A stretch of DNA of 21,296 nucleotides from Colimorpha sp964483145. GTDB taxonomy: Bacteria; Bacteroidota; Bacteroidia; Bacteroidales; P3. The stretch lies in contig CAZAAK010000042.1 of the NCBI GenBank assembly GCA_964483145.1, positions 1-21,296 on the forward strand, read 5' to 3'. The translations under genes were made by a program, and so were the position numbers. Positions 15,307-21,296 of this stretch are shown here, one piece after another. Below the pieces are notes generated by a model. The model did not search any database. It worked only from the letters and a program-made list of their open reading frames with translations, and was not told the origin of the DNA. The number at the start of each line of letters is the position of its first letter. The first letter of the stretch is position 1.

Positions 15307-17847
15307 ATGATTTCTGAAAACGAAAAAATAACGCGTGTAGACATCGAATCCACCATGAAATCGGCCTACATTGATTATGCAATGTCGGTTATTGTGGCGC
15401 GAGCATTGCCCGATGTACGAGACGGACTGAAGCCGGTACAACGTAGGATTCTCTACGCCATGAACGACATGGGCATGTACTACAACACATCCTATCGCAA
15501 GTCCGCCACCGTAGTCGGCGAGGTGTTGGGACAGTACCACCCCCACGGTGATTCGTCGGTGTATGGTGCCATGGTTCGTTTGGCCCAGGACTGGAACATG
15601 CGCTATCCGTTGGTGGACGGGCAAGGAAACTTCGGTAGCATCGATGGCGACAGCCCGGCTGCCATGCGTTACACCGAGTGCCGTATGGAGCAGATGGCCA
15701 ACGACATCTTGGCAGACATCAAAAAAGAGACAGTGGACATGATGCCCACCTACACCAATGAACGCGAAGAGCCAACAGTGTTGCCCACCCGTGTTCCCAA
15801 CCTGCTGGTGAACGGTTCGAGCGGCATAGCCGTGGGTATGGCCACCAATATGCCCACGCACAATTTGCGTGAGGTGTTGGACGGTTGCATCGCCTATATC
15901 GACAACAATGACATTACTGTGGATGAGCTGATGCAGTATGTAAAGGCTCCAGACTTCCCCGGTGGTGGCACCATCTATGGGTACAACGGTGTAAGAGAAG
16001 CCTACAATACCGGCCGTGGCAGTATTGTACTGCGTGCCGACACCACCATAGATGTGGACAATAAAGGCAGAAACATCATTGTGGCCCACACCATCCCATA
16101 TGGAGTGAACAAAAGCGAGATGATCAAACGTCAGGCCCAGTTGGTGAAGGACGGCAAGATTATAGGCATCACCGACATCCGCGATGAGAGCGACAAGGAC
16201 GGTATCCGCGTTGTGTATATGCTCCGCCACGATGTGGTACCCAAAGTGATACTGAACAAGTTGTTCCAACTGAGTGAACTGCAGAGTTCCTTTGCGGTGA
16301 ACAATATCGCACTGGTGCACGGACGCCCAATGTTGCTAAATTTGAAAGATCTGATTCGCAATTTCGTAGATCACCGCGAGGATGTAGTCACTCGTCGGAC
16401 CAAATTTGAAATGGCCGAGGCAGAAAAGAGGGCTCACCTGTTGGAGGGTTTTCTGCGCGCCATCGACATCATTGACGAGATTATTCAGATGATAAAGCTC
16501 TCAGCAACGGTTGAGGCAGCTAGGCAGAGCTTGATGGATCGATGGAATTTCAGTAAGTTGCAGGCTCAGGCAATTGTAGAGATGCGTCTGCGCCAGCTGA
16601 CAGGACTGGAGCATCAGAAGTTGCAGGACGAGTATGACGAGAAGATGCGTTTTATTGCCCGCTGCAAAGAAATCTTGGGCGACCGTAATGTGCTGATGGG
16701 TATTATCAAAGACGAACTTAACGAAATCCGCGAAAAATATGGCGACGACCGCCGCACAGCTATAAGCTACGAGGCTTCGAACTTCCGTATCGAGGACACC
16801 ATACCTGACAACGAGGTGGTCATCACCATCTCCCACATGGGTTATATAAAGCGTACGTTGCTGAGCGAGTACCGCGCCCAGACCCATGGAGGCGTTGGCT
16901 CGAAAGGCAGTGCGGTACGCAATGAGGACTTTGTGGAGCATATCTTTATGTGCACCAACCACAACTACCTACTGTTCTTTACTGAGAAGGGCCGTTGCTA
17001 TTGGATGCGCGCCTTCGAAGTGCCCGAGGGCGAAAAGAATGCCAAGGGCCGTCCCATCCTAAACATGATTAACATAGAGCCCGATGACAAAGTAAAGGCC
17101 TATGTGAATGTAGAGAATTTGAGCGATGCGGATTACCTAAAAGGGCATTCCATTGTAATGTGCACCAAAAAAGGCATTGTCAAGAAAACTCTTTTGGAAA
17201 ACTATTCGCACCCGCGCACCAAAGGCATCATAGCAGTAGGCATTAGGGAAGGTGATGAGTTGATTTCGGCATGCTTGACCAATGGCAAGAGCGATATATT
17301 GCTTGCATCGAAAAAGGGGAAATTGATGCGGTGCAACGAGGACGAGTTTCGCGAAATGGGTCGTGGTGCAAGCGGCGTGAGAGGTATCAAACTAGAACCC
17401 GAAGATGACGAGGTTATTGGTATGCTGGTTTCCAACGATGAAAATGATGATATACTGGTAATCAGCGAAAACGGCTATGGTAAGCGTTCAGAACTTAAAG
17501 AATACCATAAAACCAAACGTGGCTGCAAAGGAGTGAACACAATGAAACTGACCGAAAAGACGGGTGGCATCGTTTCGCTTACCAACGTCAACGATGGCGA
17601 GGACTTGATGATAATCAATCGTAGTGGAATCACCATTAGGATGAAAGTCAGCGAACTGCGCGTTATCGGACGCAATACCCAAGGCGTTAAGTTGATTAAT
17701 CTGCGCGGCAAGGACTACATTGCATCGATAACCAAAGTACCCACAGACAACGAAAACGATGCTGAAAAAAGTGAAGATTCGGAAAATCCATTAAACCCTG
17801 ACAAACAATCCACTAAAGAGGATGTAGACGCATCCAAAGAAAAGTAA
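15307..17847 (+). CDS. gyrA: DNA gyrase subunit A
   Basis: An 846-residue GyrA, the subunit that cuts and rejoins DNA in gyrase; it works with GyrB, which is not in the window. The N-terminal breakage-reunion domain has the catalytic Y122 (AAMRYTECRM), R121 and the HPHGD motif. The C-terminal beta-pinwheel begins near residue 500, with a GyrA-box-like QTHGGVG segment (consensus QRRGGRG). An acidic, Ser/Lys-rich tail follows after about 810 (ENDAEKSEDSENP). Numbering matches E. coli in the quinolone region: S83 is kept, while position 87, Asp in E. coli, is Gly. The residue after TE at 125 is Cys rather than the usual Ala. A TPR gene follows 78 bp downstream on the same strand. Confidence 0.97.
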   Translation: MISENEKITRVDIESTMKSAYIDYAMSVIVARALPDVRDGLKPVQRRILYAMNDMGMYYNTSYRKSATVVGEVLGQYHPHGDSSVYGAMVRLAQDWNMRYPLVDGQGNFGSIDGDSPAAMRYTECRMEQMANDILADIKKETVDMMPTYTNEREEPTVLPTRVPNLLVNGSSGIAVGMATNMPTHNLREVLDGCIAYIDNNDITVDELMQYVKAPDFPGGGTIYGYNGVREAYNTGRGSIVLRADTTIDVDNKGRNIIVAHTIPYGVNKSEMIKRQAQLVKDGKIIGITDIRDESDKDGIRVVYMLRHDVVPKVILNKLFQLSELQSSFAVNNIALVHGRPMLLNLKDLIRNFVDHREDVVTRRTKFEMAEAEKRAHLLEGFLRAIDIIDEIIQMIKLSATVEAARQSLMDRWNFSKLQAQAIVEMRLRQLTGLEHQKLQDEYDEKMRFIARCKEILGDRNVLMGIIKDELNEIREKYGDDRRTAISYEASNFRIEDTIPDNEVVITISHMGYIKRTLLSEYRAQTHGGVGSKGSAVRNEDFVEHIFMCTNHNYLLFFTEKGRCYWMRAFEVPEGEKNAKGRPILNMINIEPDDKVKAYVNVENLSDADYLKGHSIVMCTKKGIVKKTLLENYSHPRTKGIIAVGIREGDELISACLTNGKSDILLASKKGKLMRCNEDEFREMGRGASGVRGIKLEPEDDEVIGMLVSNDENDDILVISENGYGKRSELKEYHKTKRGCKGVNTMKLTEKTGGIVSLTNVNDGEDLMIINRSGITIRMKVSELRVIGRNTQGVKLINLRGKDYIASITKVPTDNENDAEKSEDSENPLNPDKQSTKEDVDASKEK

Positions 17848-17925
17848 AAGGGTAGGGGAATGCAATAATTTAACATTCTGAAATACAAAAATAGAAACCA
17901 AAATCAAAACACTAAACTCGACAAA

Positions 17926-19152
17926 ATGAAAAAGATCGTTTTAATGATGGCTCTTGCAGTCGTCGGTTATTCGGTAAGCGCACAGTCGCTGAATGTTTCG
18001 AGTGCCCGCGAGGCCCAAAACAGAGGCTACCTTGACAAGGCAAAAAAACTTATTGATCCTGCTTGCGAACACGAGCAGACCAAAGATGATGCCAAGACAT
18101 GGTATTATGCAGCATTGATTTACAGTCAAATCGGTGGCGAACAAGACAAAGCCCGTTCCAAATACAAAAATTTGGACCCCGATTGGCTGACCAAATGCAA
18201 AGATGCAGCACTCCGTTGCAAAGATTTGGATACGGACAAGGAGTATGCCGAGGGCAACAATACCATCCTTAGCTTTGTAGGCAACGAGTACTACAAAAAG
18301 GCAATCAATTCCTTTAACGCACAAAACTGGGATGAATGCATGAGCCTGTGCGAAGAATCCATAAAGATGTTCATGGCAAGTGCCAAGAGAGAATATGCCA
18401 ACGAATCTTACATGCTAGCTGGCAAGGCTGCAATGAATGCCAAAAACAATGATGCAGTAAAGAAATACTTTAAACCGCTTGTACGCACCCGGACCAAAGA
18501 GAACTTGGTTTACGCCACATTGTTCAAGCTATACAAAACATCTGCTGACACCAGCGAGGCGATTAAACTAGCCCAGAATTATGTTAAGTTCTGCCCAGAG
18601 GACTACAATGCCAACATGATGATGGCTGAAGCCTATATGATGAAAGGCAACATGGAACAAGGCAATGCTGAAATCCAAAAAGCCCTAGAAAAGACCGTTG
18701 ATAAACCCGAACTGCACGCCAATCTGCTTGCCGCTGCTGGTGCCACCTACGAAAATGTAGAGGACTTTGCCAATGCGGAAGCCCGATACAAAGAATCTCT
18801 AAAGACATTGCCCAATCAGTTCTTAGCCAACTTCGGCTTAGGCAAGATGCTTTACAACCGCGCTGTTGACAAGTTAGATGCAGCCAACAATGTTCCCCCC
18901 GATGACGAAACTGGCTTGTACGACAAATATAACAACGAAAGTAAGGAATTTTTCCGCCAGTCCATTCCTTATTTCAAAGATGCAATCTCCTTTATTGAGA
19001 GTATGAATGCTGAGGAACAGAGCCACAACCGCACAAATCTCTACAGCTGCTTGAATGCGTTGAAGACAGTCTATGCCCGTTTGGAGATGTACGACGAATT
19101 AAAACCCATAAATGCCAAAATTGACAATCTTACTAGCACTTCAGCTCAGTAA
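17926..19152 (+). CDS. Exported tetratricopeptide-repeat protein
   Basis: A 408-residue protein with a signal peptide (residues 1-19, MKKIVLMMALAVVGYSVSA before QSLN), so it is periplasmic or surface-exposed. The mature part is almost entirely helical with degenerate TPR units, for example around 40-70 (AKTWYYAALIYSQIG), 125-155 (YKKAINSFNAQNWDECMSLC), 160-200, 225-260 (YNANMMMAEAYMMKGNMEQG) and 265-310 (GATYENVEDFANAEARYKES). TPR arrays bind other proteins. No catalytic domain is seen and the partner is unknown. A TPR protein after gyrA is a familiar order in Bacteroidetes. It ends in a strong terminator and may share transcription with gyrA. Confidence 0.88.
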   Translation: MKKIVLMMALAVVGYSVSAQSLNVSSAREAQNRGYLDKAKKLIDPACEHEQTKDDAKTWYYAALIYSQIGGEQDKARSKYKNLDPDWLTKCKDAALRCKDLDTDKEYAEGNNTILSFVGNEYYKKAINSFNAQNWDECMSLCEESIKMFMASAKREYANESYMLAGKAAMNAKNNDAVKKYFKPLVRTRTKENLVYATLFKLYKTSADTSEAIKLAQNYVKFCPEDYNANMMMAEAYMMKGNMEQGNAEIQKALEKTVDKPELHANLLAAAGATYENVEDFANAEARYKESLKTLPNQFLANFGLGKMLYNRAVDKLDAANNVPPDDETGLYDKYNNESKEFFRQSIPYFKDAISFIESMNAEEQSHNRTNLYSCLNALKTVYARLEMYDELKPINAKIDNLTSTSAQ

Positions 19153-19172
19153 TAAGCGTTCCGGAAACACAC

Positions 19173-19206
19173 AAAAGGCTGTTGCAATGCTGCAACGGCC
19201 TTTTTT
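19173..19206 (+). terminator. Terminator after the gyrA-TPR unit
   Basis: The stem AAAAGGCTGTTGCA (19173-19186) pairs with TGCAACGGCCTTTT (19191-19204) through one G·U pair. It closes a tetraloop ATGC and is followed by a T-run. It begins 21 nt past the TPR stop codon. Confidence 0.92.
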
Positions 19207-19283
19207 ATCAGCCATAATAAAAAGAGCAATTAAGCCTATGTGAAACGCCTCGTTGGATACCAATACCTTGTTGCAATATCCCC

Positions 19284-19342
19284 AATCAAAGAGAAAATAT
19301 CCGTATATTTTTATATTTCGGTGTTTTCTCTTTTGATTTTTT
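19284..19342 (+). repeat. Long imperfect hairpin with T-run
   Basis: AATCAAAGAGAAAA (19284-19297) pairs with TTTTCTCTTTTGATT (19324-19338) with one bulge. Inner CCG/CGG and TATAT-type pairs extend the stem, and the hairpin runs into TTTTTT (19337-19342). It could be a second, weaker terminator or an RNA structure left from a displaced gene. Confidence 0.5.
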
Positions 19343-19379
19343 GCCACATTGTTGCCTCAATTGAGCACTCACCACTTTG

Positions 19380-19436
19380 TTACTTAACCTTAAGCTTAAA
19401 TTTCAGCACTTGCCGAAATTATTACTTGACCTTAAG
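19380..19436. repeat. Direct repeats flanking an inverted repeat
   Basis: TTACTTAACCTTAAG (19380-19394) and TTACTTGACCTTAAG (19422-19436) match at 14 of 15 positions. Exactly between them lies the inverted repeat AATTTCAGCA / TGCCGAAATT (19399-19408 and 19411-19420, nine of ten pairs, 2-nt centre). The unit ends 14 bp before the candidate attachment site. Confidence 0.55.
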
Positions 19437-19450
19437 GAGCCAAGATAAGC

Positions 19451-19494
19451 AATTTGGTTATTGAATACCTAATACAGTTATCTTTGTATTTGCG
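19451..19494. repeat. Candidate Xer/dif-like attachment site, copy 1
   Basis: A 44-bp sequence (core ATACCTAATACAGTTATCTT then TGTATTTGCG) that recurs at 20003-20047 with four substitutions and one indel. It marks the left boundary of the AT-rich phage DNA and ends 5 bp before the stop of the first small membrane gene. Bacteroidetes microvirus prophages lack integrases and are known to recombine at dif-like sequences. The arms AATACCTAATAC and GTATTTGCGGTA are loosely inverted, as expected for XerC/XerD arms, but I could not compare with a verified dif. It also contains a promoter-like TATCTTTG on the plus strand. Confidence 0.5.
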
Positions 19495-19499
19495 GTAGG

Positions 19500-19730
19500 T
19501 TAATCAGATATTTCATCAAACAGTACTTCATTTTGCATAATACGGTACATATCCATATAATTATCAATTATTTCACTAGTATATTGCTTAGCTTGAATGA
19601 GTTTAATCTGACTAAATACAAACTGGACTACAAATGTAAACACAGCAATAAGTATAAGACCAAACGCAATGCGCATGCAAGTACGGCTAAATTTGTCGTC
19701 AATACGTATAATATGGATAACCTTTTTCAC
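19500..19730 (-). CDS. Small single-span membrane protein, copy A (GTG start)
   Basis: A 76-residue protein with GTG as start codon. A basic N terminus (MKKVIHIIRIDDKFSRTCMR) precedes one hydrophobic span (about residues 21-40, IAFGLILIAVFTFVV), followed by a polar, probably helical tail. It closely matches copy B at 20052-20264 over the first 60 residues, then differs and is longer at the C terminus. No family is recognised. Position next to a microvirus replication gene suggests a phage-encoded lysis, exclusion or regulatory peptide, which is inference. The predicted transcript would start almost at the GTG, so it may be leaderless; no Shine-Dalgarno sequence is seen. The stop lies 5 bp beyond the candidate attachment site. 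Confidence 0.65.
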   Translation of the reverse strand: MKKVIHIIRIDDKFSRTCMRIAFGLILIAVFTFVVQFVFSQIKLIQAKQYTSEIIDNYMDMYRIMQNEVLFDEISD

Positions 19731-19735
19731 GTGCG

Positions 19736-19766
19736 CAAAGATATATAAAATAATTCAATTATCAAC
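19736..19766 (-). promoter_or_regulatory. Promoter of small membrane gene, copy A
   Basis: The minus strand has TATCTTTG (complement of 19736-19743) and, 19 bp upstream, GTTG (complement of 19763-19766). The same two elements at the same spacing occur before copy B. The -7 box ends 6 nt before the GTG start, which predicts an extremely short or absent leader. Confidence 0.65.
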
Positions 19767-19809
19767 ATTTTTATTGGAAATAAATCATAATATATTGATA
19801 TTGAATAAT

Positions 19810-20034
19810 TTAAAACATTTCTCTTGTTCTAGTAACTTGATATTTTTCGCTGATCTTTCGAATTTTATCAGCAGTTGGCAATTGTCTGTCCAGGTAATTA
19901 TCTATATGTAAATTATATGGTGTAATATACTGATTATCAATATATTTAACCTCAAAGCCATCAAGATATTCCTGAAAGAGCCGATATAAGCGTAGCACCA
20001 TGAATTTGGCTATTGAAATACCTAATACGGTCAT
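19810..20034 (-). pseudogene. C-terminal fragment of the microvirus replication gene
   Basis: A 74-codon frame whose last 65 residues (from KFMVLRLYRLFQEYLDGFEV onward, including the string DNYLDRQLPTADKIRKISEK) match the end of the replication initiator at 20345-21296. The first nine residues are read from the attachment-like site, so the nominal ATG at 20034 is accidental. All HUH and tyrosine motifs are missing, so it cannot nick DNA. The fragment is a relic, although the short C-terminal piece is well preserved. Confidence 0.8.
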
Positions 20035-20047
20035 CTTTGTATTTACG
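20003..20047. repeat. Candidate Xer/dif-like attachment site, copy 2
   Basis: The second copy of the 44-45 bp sequence (core ATACCTAATACGGTCATCTT then TGTATTTACG). It lies between the truncated replication fragment and the second small membrane gene, whose stop is 5 bp beyond it. A third copy would be expected at the far end of the prophage outside the window. The promoter-like TATCTTTG of copy 1 is CATCTTTG here, which argues against the repeat being kept as a promoter. Confidence 0.5.
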
Positions 20048-20051
20048 TTAT

Positions 20052-20264
20052 TTAAAATACTTCATTTGGCGTATTACGGTACATATCCGTAACAATATCA
20101 ATTACTTCACTAGTATACTGTTTTAATTGAATGATTTTAGGCTGACTATATACAAAATGAACTACAAATGTAAACACAGCTATAAGTATAAGACCAAACG
20201 CAATGCGCATGCAAGTACGACTAAATTTGTCGTCAATACGTATTATATAAATAACCTTCTTCAC
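20052..20264 (-). CDS. Small single-span membrane protein, copy B (GTG start)
   Basis: A 70-residue homologue of copy A with the same GTG start, basic N terminus (MKKVIYIIRIDDKFSRTCMR) and a single membrane span at about 21-40. The N-terminal 35 residues are identical but for one Tyr/His change, while the tail diverges and ends six residues earlier. It lies directly downstream of the replication gene on the same strand, 80 bp from its stop, but has its own promoter. Function unknown; phage origin is inferred from position and shared AT-rich composition. Confidence 0.65.
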   Translation of the reverse strand: MKKVIYIIRIDDKFSRTCMRIAFGLILIAVFTFVVHFVYSQPKIIQLKQYTSEVIDIVTDMYRNTPNEVF

Positions 20265-20269
20265 GGGTG

Positions 20270-20300
20270 CAAAGATATGTAAAATAATTCAATAAACAAC
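20270..20300 (-). promoter_or_regulatory. Promoter of small membrane gene, copy B
   Basis: TATCTTTG on the minus strand (complement of 20270-20277) with GTTG 19 bp upstream (complement of 20297-20300), the same layout as before copy A. It separates expression of the small gene from the replication gene upstream of it. Confidence 0.65.
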
Positions 20301-20344
20301 ATTTTTATTTGAAATAAATCATAACATGTTGATATTGAATAATT

Positions 20345-21296
20345 TTAAAACACTTCTTTTGTTTTAGTAACTTGATATTTTTCGCTGATCTTTCGAATTT
20401 TATCAGCAGTTGGTAACTGTCTATCTAGGTAATTATCCATATGTAAATTGTATTGTGCAATATATTGTTTATCAACATGTTTAACCTCAAAATCATCTAA
20501 ATAAGCACGAAAAAGTTTATACAAGCGCTGCACCATGAATTTATGCAAGGTCGGACAACCTTTAAATGAATCTGGGAATTCAAAACCAGAGTATCTTGAA
20601 CGCATTATACCAGGGTAGGGTATTAATTCATCACATAAATCTATGGCCTCAGATGAAGACAATTCATGAAAATACACCAACTGACTAATTATATTACATA
20701 TTTCTTTATAACGTATTTTCACCACTGGAGGAACCAAAGCAAGCGGTGAAGGAAAAATACGACGGCTAATAGATTTTGACATATACATAAAAGAATATAC
20801 ACCATTATTATTTAGATACTCAATATAATTGATACCTGGATTATCTATATAATAACTTTTGTGTTTATCTATATATCTAGAGCCAAGACCACCATGACCA
20901 CAACTGGCATGAACAAAAGGTTTAATCCATTGACCTTTGCGAAGGGTATAAGGCTTGCAAACATATTTAGTGGCATAGTTGGCAGCACCTCCAACACATT
21001 GACCAAAATCAAAAGCACGAATATCACATTTATTCCAAGCATCAAATATATCTTGCCTAAGTTGATTATATAAATCAGGCCTATCCGTTGAAGCCTGCAA
21101 CGGATTATTCCAAAGTATTACGTGATAATGTGGGCGGCCAAACCTGGAGCCATATTCACCAGAGACCAAATAACGACAATCTACGTTATAACCTTGACGC
21201 TCCCAACGTACACGCAAACGCTTGAAAAAATCTTGAACATCTTTATATAATACTCCCGGAATTTTAGACAACCGCATAGGTTGCAGAAAGAAAAAT
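20345..21296 (-). CDS. Microvirus (Alpavirinae-like) rolling-circle replication initiator, 5'-partial
   Basis: The frame is open to the window edge (six further codons upstream of the Met at 21277), so the N terminus is missing. Over the 310 residues counted from that Met it shows the HUH nickase motif GRPHYHVILW (H50, H52) and the tyrosine motif NYATKYVCKP (Y101, K104, Y105), in the order and spacing of Microviridae VP4 / phiX174 gpA-type initiators. Such enzymes nick the replicative form at the origin and stay covalently bound to the DNA 5' end through a tyrosine. The remaining 200 residues are a helical C-terminal region of unknown role. Chromosomal location next to gyrA fits an integrated prophage of the kind described in Bacteroidetes. 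Low G+C contrasts with the host genes. Capsid genes should lie further right. Confidence 0.88.
   Translation of the reverse strand, partial: FFFLQPMRLSKIPGVLYKDVQDFFKRLRVRWERQGYNVDCRYLVSGEYGSRFGRPHYHVILWNNPLQASTDRPDLYNQLRQDIFDAWNKCDIRAFDFGQCVGGAANYATKYVCKPYTLRKGQWIKPFVHASCGHGGLGSRYIDKHKSYYIDNPGINYIEYLNNNGVYSFMYMSKSISRRIFPSPLALVPPVVKIRYKEICNIISQLVYFHELSSSEAIDLCDELIPYPGIMRSRYSGFEFPDSFKGCPTLHKFMVQRLYKLFRAYLDDFEVKHVDKQYIAQYNLHMDNYLDRQLPTADKIRKISEKYQVTKTKEVF

Larger units (their letters stand above)
19207..19450. other. Gene-free stretch between the chromosomal operon and the phage DNA
   Basis: No protein-like frame is present. The stretch contains a long imperfect hairpin followed by T6 (19284-19342) and a symmetrical repeat arrangement (19380-19436). 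It borders the first candidate attachment site and probably contains the original chromosomal flank of the prophage. Confidence 0.5.
19451..20007. repeat. Partial (miniature) copy of the prophage end
   Basis: About 550 bp that repeats, in order, the features of 20003-20542: attachment-like site, small GTG-started membrane gene, its promoter, spacer and the last 65 or so codons of the replication gene. Nucleotide similarity is high but clearly diverged (roughly 85% by eye), so it is not a fresh duplication. The copy stops abruptly inside the replication gene at the shared string AATTT, where the second attachment-like site begins. Confidence 0.75.

Noticed and set aside
15292..16320. 342-codon open frame on the minus strand inside gyrA
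   Set aside because: It is fully antisense to highly conserved gyrA sequence, has an odd His/Val-rich composition and no recognisable domain; it is a shadow of gyrA codon use.
19479..19486. TATCTTTG as an active rightward promoter in phage DNA
   Set aside because: All genes to the right are on the other strand, the possible -33 TTTG is 22 bp away rather than 19, and the second copy of the site has lost the TA; kept only as a side remark.
19810..20034. Independent 74-residue phage gene
   Set aside because: Its first residues come from the attachment-like site and the rest is the end of the replication initiator, so it is a truncation product.

Overview
The window looks like chromosomal DNA of a member of the Bacteroidetes, probably Bacteroidales. 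Several intergenic regions carry the phylum's characteristic promoter (a -7 box TAnnTTTG, sometimes with TTTG or GTTG 19 bp upstream). Shine-Dalgarno sequences are mostly weak. The gene families (DUF3857/transglutaminase pair, aguB-aguA, a gyrA-TPR pair, ClpC without CtsR/McsAB nearby) also fit. I cannot name a genus.

Layout. Bases 1-845 hold no convincing intact gene: there is a G9A10 tract, a possible frameshifted coding remnant, a cluster of inverted repeats and a 26-nt palindrome. A 956-residue AlbA_2/WYL protein runs leftward (846-3716). It shares an intergenic region, with two back-to-back promoters, with the rightward aguB-aguA pair (3952-5945), which converts agmatine to putrescine. 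A strong two-way hairpin terminator separates aguA from a convergent HtrA-type periplasmic protease (6041-7168). Next is a rightward four-gene unit (7445-12064): a GT4 glycosyltransferase, an exported DUF3857 transglutaminase with an intact Cys-His-Asp triad, an exported paralogue that has lost the triad, and a 28-residue single-span membrane peptide joined by an ATGA overlap. The unit ends in a terminator. clpC (12170-14818) runs leftward, and gyrA (15307-17847) with an exported TPR protein (17926-19152) runs rightward, again ending in a clear terminator.

From about 19,450 to the right edge the DNA becomes AT-rich and is phage-derived. It contains most of a microvirus (ssDNA phage, Alpavirinae-like) rolling-circle replication initiator with HUH and YxxKY motifs, running off the window edge. 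Before it lies a small membrane protein with a GTG start. To the left sits a diverged, roughly 550-bp partial copy of the same arrangement: a second copy of the small membrane gene plus only the last 65 or so codons of the replication gene. Each copy begins with a shared 44-45 bp sequence that is a candidate Xer/dif-type attachment site. This nested or miniature microvirus prophage is the most interesting part of the window. The capsid genes, if present, must lie to the right of it.
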